From Planoprotostelium fungivorum (Eukaryota; Evosea; Variosea; Cavosteliida; Cavosteliaceae): a stretch of DNA of 64,000 bases. The first letter of the stretch is position 1; each line of letters begins with the position of its first letter. The position numbers were made by a program, and so were the translations under genes. Under the pieces are notes generated by a model that was not told the DNA's origin, made no database searches, and was given only the letters and a program-made list of their open reading frames with translations. Positions 46,024 to 57,331 of the stretch are shown here, piece by piece. The stretch is taken from contig MDYQ01000292.1 of assembly GCA_003024175.1 (NCBI GenBank), forward strand, positions 62,001 to 126,000. Reading direction: 5' to 3'.

Positions 46024-48334
46024 TTATTTCATTTTATTTCTCCCTACCCCTGTGACGTTGGCCAAGTGTGGGTGAAACGTCCAACGCCCTGCTTTCCTAT
46101 CCAATTTGGGTTCGTTCAATCGTAATCCTAAGAGGTAGAATGTCAAGGATGATGTTGGGCCCGTGCTCCACCCGTGGCTGTGGGACGTGTAAGCTTCCCC
46201 CGCCCCGTAGCCGTAATTCAATCCACCGTCCTCTGCATAACCTGCGGGGGTGAGTCGATCTACAACGGTGTAGATGGACCTTCGAGGAGGGTAGATTGGA
46301 CGGAGAGGTTGGTGGATATCATGTAACCCCATTGTAGACGGACCAGTCTCAATGCTCGATCGGTTTCTCCCGCCAAAAAATGAGCGGCTACCTGATGATA
46401 TCATCACACGTCACGTGACGCCAGCCATGATATCGTGACGTACCTCGAATGAAGTGATGAAGGGAGATGTGATCCTCGGGTTTTCCGTGGAAACTGCTCC
46501 GAATGCGTTCCACCTCTCTTCCAATTTGAGACTGATCTGTTTCCCGCGCTTTTCGTCTGCACCACGATCAATCACTTATCGATGAAAATCCATACCAGTG
46601 AGTTGAAAGAGGACGGCTAACGAGTTGGAATCTTGTGGAAAGATCTTGTCATCTGATGGTGCTTCGTTTCTAAACATGTGTTCATCTTCGTCCCAGAAGG
46701 CAGAGTGAAATGATGTCTTGAGTTTTCTAGCTTGAGAGGAGAAAGTGTGTGATTCTTCTTTCTTTCCTAAGACGGAGGCGAGGTAAACGCTGTTCAATAG
46801 AACCTGTGAAGAGATGAGTCCTAAATTGATCAAATAAATCGAAATAAACCCAATAGATCCTATACCTTATAGTAGATTGCGTTCGCGTGAGAGGTGAAAC
46901 CGGCGACTGATTGTAGATTGAGCTATCACTATCTCATTCCCCCCACCTTTTGCTTTTCTGCCCCAATCTGCATCGCGTGTCACTTGTAACAATCCTCTCT
47001 CATCCACCTTTACACTCGTCAACACGATAAGGATGTGTCGTTCACCTTCTCTTGCATGAGAGATAAGCCCCGCGTGTATCTGTCCCATAGACCTTCTAAC
47101 CAAGTGACGTCACCGCTGAAGATGAAATCGTCGTGGACTGCAGATAGAGTCCACATGTGGTACGTATCGCTGTTGTAGATGCTGATGGGAGGACCTTCTC
47201 CTCTTGAGTTTTTTCGGTCGCGAAATAAAATGAAATAAAACATATTCACCGGCCCAGGGAAACAGACCATCTCTCTGTGCAGCGAAGAGAGTGTCGATTG
47301 AGTTACGTACGGCCAACATGTCTCCGGTAGAAGTCACAGTCGTGTCGATGCTAACGGCTAAATCTCCCGCCCAAACTGTACGGTCCCGCTTGGCAGCGTC
47401 AGTCAGCACCGGTGATCGAATTCCAACGGCTCCATCGTTCTCCCAGCCAGCTGAAGGGGGATCAATCGGGGACTGAATGTCTATGGGGAATCTTACCTGA
47501 AACTTCCGGCCAACGCCTGCCCTCATTAGAAGCAATGACGCACGTCTGAACGGTGTAGGCACCGGAGTACCAGATACGGTTAAGAAGGTCGTCATCACTG
47601 TAGAAGTAGCCACTGTATCTCTTCAAGTCTTCGACGTGAGGGGAGAAGGTGATGTTTAGAATGACATCGCGCAGCTCGAGATCTGTGAGAGGTGAGATGC
47701 GAAGATGGATCGGTAAAGATGAGGAGAGAAAGAGGAATGGAATGGAAGATCTCACATGTGACTGCGAAGATGGTCAAGTAACGAAACCCTCCTCTTAATT
47801 TATCGGTTGGTACAAATTGTTGTGATTGTTCTCGTACGTACAACTGTCTATTCGTCAAATCATTGGACGATCCGTGATCATGCGACCTCTAAGAATCCAT
47901 CTTGCCCATTCTCTGTTGATCGATCAGAATTGGGGCCGATGTATAGAGGTGATTCTGTGAAAGAAAGACGGACGATGGAGCCCTCTTCCACATAAAACCC
48001 GATCTGACCCCCAACCTGCGAGATCAATCTGGTGATTCGACGTATGGAGCCACCTCTTTATCAAAATCGAGCGTGATGCTTGAACCCACAGACAAGTTCG
48101 CGACGCCTCCCTCTTGACACAAGAGATCTGGATGATAGACAATTCCATCGGACGAATGGACGCGAGAAGGGCGTATCTGACGATTTGGAGATAGATTATA
48201 TGCATCCCACGGACCTGTATGACAGTAAATTCCATCGAATGATATATCATCAACATTTCACCTGGAGGTGCGTATATAGCTCCCAAACACCAACATATGC
48301 ATAACAGAAGAGACAATTGAAAGATCCTCTCCAT
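46024..48334 (-). CDS. Secreted alpha-L-rhamnosidase-like glycoside hydrolase (GH78, six-hairpin fold)
   Basis: Signal peptide MERIFQLSLLLCICWCLGAI. A beta-rich N-terminal part (FRYLTIFAVT, DVILNITFSPHVEDLKRYSG) precedes YFYSDDDLLNRIWYSGAYTV, then SPVLTDAAKRDRTVWAGDLA (the D-x(3)-KRDR-x-W-x-GD catalytic loop of GH78) and TSTGDMLAVRNSIDTLF. Next come SDTYHMWTLSAVHDDFIFSG, VTRDADWGRKAKGGGN, YKVLLNSVYLASVLGK and FWDEDEHMFRNEAP. The C-terminal AEDGGLNYGYGAGEAYTSHS and HGWSTGPTSSLTFYLLGLRL complete the alpha/alpha barrel and closing beta domain (SHGWSTGP is typical). It should release rhamnose from fungal, plant or bacterial polysaccharides outside the cell or in the phagosome. The closest motif match that I recall is to fungal/bacterial enzymes. 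Several introns are present, so it is an established eukaryotic gene. Confidence 0.85.
46258..46275 (-). repeat. Intron palindrome in the rhamnosidase gene
   Basis: Read on the coding (minus) strand: ATCTACACCGTTGTAGAT, one mismatch from palindromic, then CGACTCACCCCCGCAG at the 3' splice site before the YAEDGG exon. Confidence 0.8.
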
Positions 48335-49053
48335 GATGGACTGCGATTGTAGACATGGCTGATCTTTAAACCCAACTGTCACGACACGGACGAAGGATGG
48401 CATGACACTTCGTCAGAATCATTCGATTCTTTATCGCTGACAACATCTCCTTCGATACCTTTCCTCAGCTGATGCTCTCTCCTCACATTTCATCCTGCAA
48501 CTGGTGTGAACGCCTCTTCACCTCCACGTCTTCCCAATCCAAGCGAGCGTCTGATCACTCATGCTGAAATGCAACTCTTGAAGTGTCTGCCGTGACCCAG
48601 TAGCTTCTCCTGCTCTACCATAGGAGAGAGGCTTCGATCTGCTATAGAAACGTGCAAAAAGTATCTCCTGACATATGTTTTGCAAGTCATAGACCAACGC
48701 GGGTACAAGCTCATTCCCACTGCCACACTTTGTGTGGAAGTCTGGATGCAAGAAACTGTACAGCTGCGCGAGCTGGCTTTTCTTGCGAGGCTGATTTACG
48801 TGAAACCACAGATAAGAAGCAGAACCGAGATTGATTCGCGGGCACAAGCACAATTCTTGCGAGACAAGTGAAGTCTAATCCCTTTGGTAGCCTTAAATAG
48901 CCCCGAGCGTTATATACAGCAGTCACAGGTGTAGTTAGGGGTCTAAAGATGTCCTAACCAGATCAATTTTCGGAACAAGTATCGCGTTACTGACGCGGCG
49001 CTCTCAGAGAATTTATTCATTCATATACAGTCCGGAAAACAACAGCAGACACC
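48335..49053. other. Intergenic stretch, nothing recognised
   Basis: About 720 bp upstream of the rhamnosidase. Mid-length frames on both strands overlap each other (48518-48853 minus, 48680-48871 plus) with no recognisable domain. No RNA gene was identified. Confidence 0.4.
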
Positions 49054-49402
49054 ATGAACTCGTGCACCACGGAGACCAAGAAAAAGAAGAGACAGACCCA
49101 GAATGATACGTTGAGACTACTCCAGGACGTGAGACCACAGGTGATGGTGTCGATCGATGGGATCTAAAGAGTCTCAGTTCATGGTTGGTTTGAATCAAAC
49201 GTTCAAGAGGATGAGGAGAGACACGACGCATGTCACTGTGGCCCGCCATCATCGAAGAGAAGGGTCGGCATTACCCTTAGAACCGAAGCACCCACTTGTT
49301 TATCCTTTGTATATAGCACCCCATCCAGTACAGACGCTCCCCGATAGAGAGAGAGAGCAGAGCCAGAGTTACAGAGTGTCAATACAAAATTTACTTACAT
49401 AA
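49054..49402 (+). CDS. Uncertain small gene, possibly L7Ae-like
   Basis: ATG followed by MNSCTTETKKKKRQTQNDTL and RLLQD. Assuming an intron of about 45 nt (GTGAGACC...AAAGAG), the frame continues SQFMVGLNQTFKRMRRDTTH, VTVARHHRREGS, KHPLVYPLYIAPH and ends SIQNLLT. The pattern VGLNxTFKxM....THVTVA has the feel of the L7Ae/RPP38 RNA-binding fold (xGxNxxxKxLExxxxxLVxVA), but later landmarks are absent. It may be a small RNP protein, a truncated copy or chance. Confidence 0.3.
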
Positions 49403-49884
49403 TGCGTGGTGTTCATTGTCTATGTCTATAGAATTCGAGATGCTACGGTCTTCACGTCTACTGAACACTTCAAAGCAATAGAATATGGTGTTCTGAGGCG
49501 TCTAATATCAACTTCATCTTTTCTAGATGATGGACCATCATACGCTCCTGGTACGAGCAGCAACAGGAAGAGATATCGTTTAGAACCCGCTGGACTGAGA
49601 GGGACATCCAGCAACAGAGTTTTCAGTCTCGCAGTAAATTCTGCAGTATAGACGATACTGCAGTTCAGGAGACACCTCAACGGAGGACAACACTGATTCA
49701 TTCTCTCCACAGACGAGTACGAGAGAGGCACAGGGGTATTATAGAGAGACAACAGCAGCGACACAGAGAAGCATTCTATCACCAGAAGAAATAAACAGAA
49801 AAGTTCGGCAGTCACGTCAGTGTCTCTTCTACAACCCATTTCATCACATCGCATTGATCATACGATGACGATCGCAGAGAGAGA
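49403..49884. other. Intergenic / 5' flank of NRDE2
   Basis: No recognisable gene. A plus frame (49406-49651) and a longer overlapping minus frame show no domain. A short near-palindrome (ACTGCAGTATAGACGATACTGCAGT, 25 nt with one internal block) lies around 49650-49673. Confidence 0.35.
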
Positions 49885-52800
49885 ATGAGTGGAGCGTATA
49901 CTAGTCCATTTGCAGTGAATCGTGATGATGTATATAAGGAACGACCATCTCTGGATTGACGATAGATCAGGATTTCGTGCCTCCACCTCCATCGACGCCA
50001 TCTTCCGTTGTGTCTTCTTTCTCTTCTGCACCTTCTATACCTTTCGACGATGCACCACCAGTGAGAACGTTTATATCATCACACATTTCATCTCCTTACA
50101 ATCAACAGCCACCACCTCCCGACAGTCCAACTTTCGATGACTTCGAAGAGAAGCCCACATTCAAGGTGGGATCACTGTCCAATCTCCCTTATCATTTTCA
50201 TTTCCATCTCTATTTCCCTCCGGAGTGACGCGACCTCCACGAGATTCTTCTCGTGTCGAACGCCGCCCTTTCACTCCTAGATCTTGTTGCCTTCGATGAC
50301 TGCAAACGTAAAGCATACCGGCATGCGGACAGATACGGGCACGACATGTTCTATAACTCACACCTCTCCAGGTCGCCCGAGTCGAGCCCAAGGTAGAAGA
50401 CACGGAACGCGATGACAGCATGGCATTAGATCTCCATCCGTTCCTGAAGAGAGACAGAAGCGACCGAAAGAGATCCGATAAGAAGCAGAAGAAGGACAAG
50501 AAACACAAGAAATCGAAGAAAAACAAGAAACAAAAGACAGATCAAGAGAAGATCATCGCCATCGAACAGAAGTTGGCTAAAGAAGGGAGGAGGAAACCTC
50601 CGAGCGTGTGGCTTACCAAGGATAGGTGATGATATCTGCAGTAGCCAGTCGCTGAATTTTCGGCAGAATCGTGGAACAACCTTATTTCTACGACATGTTG
50701 GGCGACCCGAACAATGCTGTTTACGGTGAATTGTACAGAAACGATGTCCCAGTGTACAGGAGGGGACGCAGATGCATAGGACTACCTGAGAACGAGGTGA
50801 GATCAAGAGACACCATGACTTTTATTCATCACAACTTTTATTCATCACAACTTTTGTTCATCGTAACTCTTCATATCGCGACTTTTCTTATCACAAAACT
50901 TTTGTTCATCGTAACTTTGATTCATCACAACTCTTGTTCATCGTAACTTTTCTCATCAACTTTATTCATCATGACTTCAGGTCATTCGTCCCACGAGAAT
51001 CTGCTATCTCTTCTCCACCAGGGGAAGTCGTGAGAATTCAGGCACGAGTAAGGGCAGGTATCTGGATCGTCAGAACATCGCGAAAGAGAGAGACGTCGAG
51101 CTGAAGAGGGTGAACCTCAAGGCCATCAAGAGACAAGACGCGGGGACGTTAGACGGTGACTTTATCAAGTTGGACGGTGAGAAGAGATGGAGAAGGCGTG
51201 GGAATGATGGAGAAGTAGTGGAGAGGGTGGAGAAGAAGAAGGAGGCGAGGGAAGAGAATGAGACGTATTCTCCAACGATGGAGAGTAGTGAGAGCGAGGA
51301 TGAAGACTATGCAGACTATTTGGAAAGGTGAAACATCCATCTGGTATCATGTGTATTTGATCATCATCATGCGATCACCGTGTGATCATCACATCATGTG
51401 ATCATGATCATGATCTGATCGTCATGACAGAGTCGACAACAGTGAAGACGAAGACGAAGAGAAAGAACGTAAAGAAGGTGAGTTCACCTCCACTTCGACA
51501 CAGACTAAAGCTCCACAGACGAAGGAGAAAGTTTGGAAGAATGGGTCACTCGCAGAACGAGGCAGCTGAATGCCGCCACGAGAGAGAGACCCGACGAGTT
51601 GAAAGTCTGGTTAGATTTCATTCAATTCCAGACGAAATTGTCTGACATGGGATTCGCCGGAAGAGAAAAGTGAGATTGCATTACATCAACACACAACATC
51701 ATCATCACATCATCACATCATCACATGATCATCACATGATCATCACATGTTATACACACATCATCACACTGAAACGGCACAGATTATCTGGACTACTAGA
51801 GAAGAAGATCAGCATCTATCAGAAGGCTCTCGAATACCACCCCGACTCTGTCCAATTGATGCTGGGCTTGGTCAGGGAAGGAAAAGCACTGTGGACTGTA
51901 GAGAAGACGGAACAAGTGTGGACCGCCATTCTACAACAAGCCAGGCCACAGAACGTGGTGGAGATTTGGATCGAATATCTGCGACACTCGCGGAGCAGTT
52001 TCCAGTTATTCTCCATCACGAGATGGAGGGAGAGGGTTGCCAGGGCGATTGCGGTCATCACAAACGTGGAGGCGGACAGTCGAACGGATGAACACAGATT
52101 AGAGATGGAGACTCTGAGGTGATCATCATCACATCGATCATCACACATCACATTGATCACATTACATCGATCATCACTCGAGCTTGTATGGACGTCACGC
52201 TGAACATGATTATCACCTCTATCATCACATCACCTTCCATCATCACATCACCCTCCATCATCGACATGCATCGTGCTGATGACTGTCAGACTCTTAGTTG
52301 AGACTGCATACATGGAGAGGGCGGCAGGCTACAGAGAAAGAGGCATCGCTATCTTTCAGGCTGCCATCGAATTCAATCTCTTCACACCTTCCCACATATC
52401 ATCCGGGAATCTTCGAAGAAATTTCGAGAAGTTCTGGGAATCAGAAGTACCCAGGGTGGGGGACGAGGTGGAGTGGCAGGTTGTAGATGGAATTTATTTT
52501 AATTCGTATCAGGGAGCGATGGGGTGGAATCAGTGGAACGAAGGCGACTCGGACCAAACAATTGATCCCAAGCACTCCCGCCCCGTGAGGCCTCCAAAGA
52601 AGCCGGAGGTGACGACCATCTACAACGCCGTTGTAGATTGACAATATACAGGTTTATTCCGTTCCTCTTCCACCTTCACGTTTAAATCCACAAGAAGAAT
52701 TAGAGAACATGGACCAACAAATGGAAGAAGATCTATCTACAATGGACCCAGAATCTCTCAGCGCCGAAAAATTGAGAGCGGCACAGAGAGAAGTGCAAGC

Positions 52801-54842
52801 CAAGAGGTGAGATATACGTCAGAGATATCATGATGACGTCATCACAGGGATCTATTGAAGTGGATGAACGAAGAAGAAGAGAAGGAAAAATCACAGAAAT
52901 TTCCGTGCCGTCCCCTGGTCGGCTTCGGAATCTCCGAGGAGGAAGAGGTGATGACGTCACGTGACCTCATCCATCTGATCGTTGTAGATCACCGATCCCG
53001 ATCGGGTCATCATCTTTGATGACATCAGACCTTTCTTGCATTTTTTCGAATTGAAAGAGACAAGGATGTCACTTGTAGACCACTTTTTATGTTTCATGGG
53101 TCTATCACTACCGAACAGCAGCACCGGGGAGAGACTAAAGAGGCCGGGCGAGCCCAGCGTGGGATCTGTCATGCCTCTCTACTCGACCGAGGTGATTTTA
53201 TTTCGTTTTATTGTCTCGTATTTGGGACTGACCCGTTGTAGATTCAATCGCTCTTCGATGAAATCAGGATTCCCACCGATATGAAGGGAAACACAGACAG
53301 AGAATCGTGGCGAAGTTATTCACCTCTACCGGACCCGTTGGATGCCCGATGCGTAGAGTACTCATCCCCTTCATTAGAATGAACTGAGAAATTTCCAGGA
53401 ATATCTTCTACCAGACGAGAAAGTTGTTTCCTAGCGACAGGAGGCTATTGATGAATCAGCTTCAATTTTTCACCATACAGTCTCCCAATTTGGCCGCCGA
53501 CGTCATCAAGGCTGAGATGTCTAAAAATAGAAACGATCTCTTACTCTTCGACGCTTATGCGAGAGTGAAGAGGAAGACTGGTTCACTCGAAGAGGTAAGA
53601 CATTGGCTCGTTGTAGATTGACAGACCCAGGCGAGGAAAGTGTACAACGGTGCTCTGTCGTTGTCCCACGCCTTACCCCCTGCTTCCCGCTCGGCCCACG
53701 TCATCCTTCTCAGAAATTTCGCAGAAATGGAGATGGAAGGTGAGCATCTACAACGTTGTAGATCGATGACTTAATACTCACTCTCACAGCCGGACACTCT
53801 CAGGCTTCGACTTTTGTTCTCACTTCCATCTGCGATGAAACCTTCTCCCCACTCTCGTCTACAACGCCCCAAGTCCCAAAGACAAAGATTCCAAAGGCGC
53901 GAAAACTGTGGAGTGACAGGTCCCAAAAGGTCTCAGAAGAGGCCGATGGAGACGAGAAGGTGTCCACCTTTGTCTGCCACGGTCTAATGGAATACTTGAC
54001 CGGAGGTGAAACATTAAAATGAAATAAAATGATTTTGACCCTCACAGGAATCCAAGCCTGCATCCACGCCTTCGAATCGTGCGAGAAATTTCTAGGAAAA
54101 AGCTCGATACAATTGGAGGAGGTAAGGAGTCTGTTGAGACGTGTCACTGACTCGTTGTAGATGATGACGTGTCTAGTACGTATTCTATTGTGGCATTCTA
54201 ACAGACACAATCTATCTCCAAAGGTGTTCAGAGATGTTATCGTTCGATGCATGGAGAGGTGGGGGAATGATGGATTCAAATTTTAAATCTCCCGCCAGAT
54301 TTCCAGTCAACGGATACTTTCTGTCCGTCTTCATCGAGAGCGAGGCTCGTTCGCAGATCGCAGGTCGCATTCGCAGCCATTTCGACGACGTGTGCGACAG
54401 GTACTGTGATGATGATCTCATCCATCAAACATCTAATGACAGACAGACTCAACAGTCCTCTCTTATGGATGATGAGCATCCACACCGAGACGACTCGCCT
54501 CGGTGGCAGTCACAGAGTCCGCTCCCTCTTCGATCGAGCCCTCCATGATGCATCATGCCGCAGCTGTCCCGCCCTCTGGAGATACTTTATCCAATTCGAA
54601 GCGCAGAGGGGCAAATTAGAAGGAGCGAAGGCTGCCTTCTATCGAGCCATTCAAGAGGTGCCATGGGCAAAGCCGGTTTGGAAGGACCTCTTTACCGTTC
54701 TACAATCGAGAGCGACATCAGACGAGCTGCGAGATGCAATCAAGTTGATGACGGAGAAAGAGGTGAGATGGATGGATGGAGGTGAGATGGAGGGACTGAT
54801 GGATGACAGGTGAGGTTGATGGTGCCTCCCGATGAAGAATAG
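49885..54842 (+). CDS. NRDE2: NRDE2 (nuclear RNAi defective-2) HAT-repeat protein
   Basis: Start MSGAYTSPFAVNRDD. After a Pro/Ser-rich stretch (DFVPPPPSTPSS) comes a Lys-rich nuclear region (RKRSDKKQKKDKKHKKSKKN), then the family's signature block VEQPYFYDMLGDPNNAVYGE, LYRNDVPVYRRGRRCIGLPE. The C-terminal two thirds are HAT repeats: RPDELKVWLDFIQFQTKLSD, LEKKISIYQKALEYHPDSVQ, AAGYRERGIAIFQAAIEFNL, DRRLLMNQLQFFTIQSPNLA, ARKVYNGALSLSHALPPA, RVRSLFDRALHDASCRSCPA and LWRYFIQFEAQRGKLEGAKA. VDHFLCFMGLSLP and FDDIRPFLHF are also NRDE2-like. The nuclear protein works with the MTR4 helicase and the exosome, and with siRNA factors in worms and fission yeast. At least three introns use CGTTGTAG directly as 3' splice site (about 52987, 53240, 54160). 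Confidence 0.88.
50798..50981 (+). repeat. Intron of degenerate tandem TTCATCACAACTTTT units
   Basis: The intron after CIGLPENE (donor gtgagatc, acceptor gacttcag) is about 184 nt and is built of roughly eight to ten degenerate units of about 15-17 nt (TTCATCACAACTTTTA / TTCATCGTAACTTTTG). It is far longer than neighbouring introns. Confidence 0.75.
52618..52638 (+). repeat. Intron palindrome ATCTACAACG-N-CGTTGTAGAT (NRDE2)
   Basis: Perfect inverted repeat with one central base, directly after the donor gtgacgacc and followed by TGACAATATACAG, the 3' splice site. Almost the whole intron is this hairpin. Confidence 0.85.
53604..53630 (+). repeat. Shared intron 3'-end word (NRDE2)
   Basis: TTGGCTCGTTGTAGATTGAC followed by ACCCAG, identical in its 20-nt core to the lipase intron end at 24216-24244. 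Confidence 0.8.
53746..53763 (+). repeat. Intron palindrome ATCTACAACGTTGTAGAT (NRDE2)
   Basis: Perfect 18-nt palindrome three bases after the donor GTGAG of the NRDE2 intron following AEMEME; identical to the one in the WDR46 intron at 17136. Confidence 0.85.
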
Positions 54843-55143
54843 AGATGTCTGTGGGAATAAATGAGATCGTGATGATGGATTCGTCTGTGACTCGACGGTG
54901 TCAAAGATAAGTCGATAGACGCTGAGCCCTCTGTCTCTCCATGGACGCGGAACTGTTCGTTTCGCACCGCGAGCATGGATCCCGAAGAGCTCAAAACATC
55001 CACCTCAGACCTCATCGAACTGCCTCTAATCCTTTGAGTGTCTCTGCATCACATACTCTTACAAGAAGGATCAAGGTCGATGTTGATTTCAAATGATTTA
55101 ATAGAGACAATGTGCGACCGCACAGAACTTGAAGGTGACGCGC
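54843..55143. other. Convergent 3' region of NRDE2 and cofilin
   Basis: About 300 bp between two stop codons on opposite strands. Contains AATAAA near 54857 (plus). No gene seen. Confidence 0.45.
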
Positions 55144-55745
55144 TTATCGGGCATCCTTGGAGACCTTCTCGAGGACGGAAGCGTGGTCGATCTCAGAGGC
55201 ATCAGTGGCCTGGACTTCGGTGGCGATACCGACGAGCTTCTTTCTCAGATCGGCCTTGGAGGAGGTGTAAAGCATCTTGGGCTTGATCTTGCTTCCATCG
55301 GGAGCCCTGCGAGACCGTCAACCTCTATGGATTTCGAAAGAAAATGCAAGACGAAAAACAGAAAGAGGGCTCACCAGAGGATGAAGACGATCTTGTTTCT
55401 GCTTCCTCCGTCGGGGGTGGAGAACTCAAAGTCAAAGACGGCGTATCTGCAGTCGTTGGGGGGCAGAGAAGATTGGAACTCGGCGTATGTGGCGGAGGCA
55501 GGGGCTGTCTTCTCGACGACGACCTCAGTGCTGGTCTCGTTGAGCTTGTAGATAATGTATCTGAGGCTCTTGCCGAGCTTCAGGTCCTGGAACTTGGTCA
55601 CGACCTCGTCAGAAACTCCTACTCCGGATGCCTGCGACTCGATAAGGAAATGTCTAAAACGAACAATCGGATGCGAACCGCCGCAAAGAGGTCAGCGGTC
55701 AGGTGTAACCCCACAACACGAATGGACATAGAGGATCCTCACCAT
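55144..55745 (-). CDS. Actin-depolymerising factor / cofilin
   Basis: Exons joined by frame give M, then ASGVGVSDEVVTKFQDLKLG, KSLRYIIYKLNETSTEVVVE, KTAPASATYAEFQSSLPPND, CRYAVFDFEFSTPDGGSRNK, IVFILWAPDGSKIKPKMLYT, SSKADLRKKLVGIATEVQAT and DASEIDHASVLEKVSKDAR. That is the full ADF-homology fold, about 140 aa, with the N-terminal SGV, the actin-binding long helix (KIKPKMLYTSSKADLRKKL) and the YAVFDFE strand. It severs and recycles actin filaments in the cytosol and is regulated through the N-terminal Ser next to Gly-Val. The first coding exon is just the ATG: an intron (GTGAGGATCC..., acceptor CGAGTCGCAG) follows the start codon at once, an arrangement known in ADF/cofilin genes of several lineages. 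Ends in a TAA. Confidence 0.93.
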
Positions 55746-56342
55746 TACTTCTAAACTGTTGACTGAGAGAACCGAGAGCTGCTGTGTGCTTTCGGCTTGG
55801 CCTCGAAATGCTGTTCCGCTCTCGGTGCTGCCGTAGACAATGTCGACACTGCGATTCGGCCTACGCCCTTCAGTCGACAAAATCTTCAGCGAAAGGCAAC
55901 GCGTCAAGGCCTCCCACCCCTGAAGATTTTCCCGCGCAGTTTTTTGCCCGAACGGAGAAATGTCTTTGCGCTGGAACAGGAGCATCTGCTCTTCTTTATA
56001 TCTCTCTCTATGCATCTTCTTCTCTGTCTCTCGTGTGGTTTAGACGTATTCACGTGAGAGGTGAGATTGTGTGTCGATAGAGCGAGGTAGAGGTGACGAT
56101 ATACGATGAGAGGCCGCGAAGGAAGAGGATAAGTGAAGAGATGGAGATAAAGAGGATGTTGTCGCTGTGGTCGTAAGTTATAAGAGTTGACACAACCAGG
56201 GCCTGCTGACGCGTCGCAGTCGAGACAAAACGAGAGACAAGTTTATTCTATTTTATTGTTCCAGGGAAGGATTGTGATTGCATCCGCCGAGAGGGAGACG
56301 AGAGAAGAGGTTATCCATAGAGAGGTCATCTGTACACGATCC
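55746..56342. promoter_or_regulatory. Divergent region between cofilin and LSM12
   Basis: About 600 bp between start codons on opposite strands. Carries a short AT word (TTTATTCTATTTTATTG, 56240-56256). Open frames here show no domain. A plus open frame continuous with the LSM12 start begins near 56187, so the start could be earlier. Confidence 0.4.
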
Positions 56343-57185
56343 ATGGAATCATTTATCGGCCTACACGTTCAGATTAAGACGCTGTCTGATGATACATTGG
56401 AGGGAGAGATCTTCAGTTATGACAGCAATACGGGCTGCGTCGTATTGTCCAGTGAGTATAGGATGGTTATATCGTGCGATGTCTGTTCGATTGTGGAGTC
56501 GTTATGAGATCATGGGATATGATTGGAAGGAAAAAGCGCTGATGTCGAATACAGCTTCGTTAGTTCATACGACGATGAAAAAGACGTTGAACATCATCAA
56601 GACCTCTCACATTAAAGACATCCAATACATCGGAAAAGGTGAGCCACATGATACCATCGATCATCTCACATGAACACGAATATAAATAAGAGATTTCTAT
56701 TTCTATTTGTGATCCTGATGATAAAAAAGGAACGACAACGAATCTGCGTCTTCCATCTGTCGACGTCACCAAGATCAGAAACAAGGAGGACATCGCAGTC
56801 CGAACCGCTAAAGAGGAACAACTCCGCATCGGTGTCAATGTATCCAAAGAAGCACAAGACATCTTCAACGCCCTGTCTAAAACGTGAGTCCATCATCTCA
56901 CACGAATTATCTCGCTGTTGCCTTCTTGTGATGATGTCTGACGATGAGACAGCCTGCCATGCCGATGGGATGGTGATACCATCATCGTTCTCGATGAGAT
57001 CTACATCAGGAACCCATACGGAAACACAAACTGCCAGGGTAACAACACAGTCATGTTAGAAAGAGTTCGTAAAGTGGTACGTCATCTCATCATCATGTGC
57101 TCGTGTGGACACAAACACATATCAAGAGATGATATCATACTGATGATATCAGTTGGACGGAGAGAAGAAGAGAATGGTCAAGTGA
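56343..57185 (+). CDS. LSM12: LSM12-like RNA-binding protein
   Basis: MESFIGLHVQIKTLSDDTLE with GEIFSYDSNTGCVVLS forms the N-terminal Lsm fold of LSM12 (GxxVxxxTxxGxxxxGxVxxYD). Next exon: TASLVHTTMKKTLNIIKTSH and IKDIQYIGKG. Then LRLPSVDVTKIRNKEDIAVR, AKEEQLRIGVNVSKEAQDIF, NALSKTLPCRWDGDTIIVLD and EIYIRNPYGNTNCQGNN form the C-terminal anticodon-binding-like (AD) domain; the pattern CxWxGxxIxVLDxVxIxxPY is its signature. The protein ends VRKVLDGEKKRMVK. Human LSM12 is a cytosolic NAADP-binding and ataxin-2-associated translation factor. Both domains look complete at the usual length (about 190 aa). Confidence 0.88.
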
Positions 57186-57331
57186 AGAGATTTCGGAAAA
57201 ACGGAAAAACAAAACGGCTCGGCGCGTGACGCGCACACAAGACAATTTGTGTATAAATTTTCAGTTGAAATCTTTTCAATATTTCTGACACGTTCAACAA
57301 TTCTTTTCAATACTTTTGACACATTACAAAT

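Noticed and set aside
47161-47190. TGTTGTAGATGC counted as another intron word in the rhamnosidase
   Set aside because: On the coding strand it reads ATC TAC AAC and is probably exonic (SIYNSDTYHMW), so it was not counted.
56670-56710. Short Asn/Lys/Ile-rich frame near the LSM12 intron
   Set aside because: Intronic AT-rich sequence between two conserved LSM12 exons.
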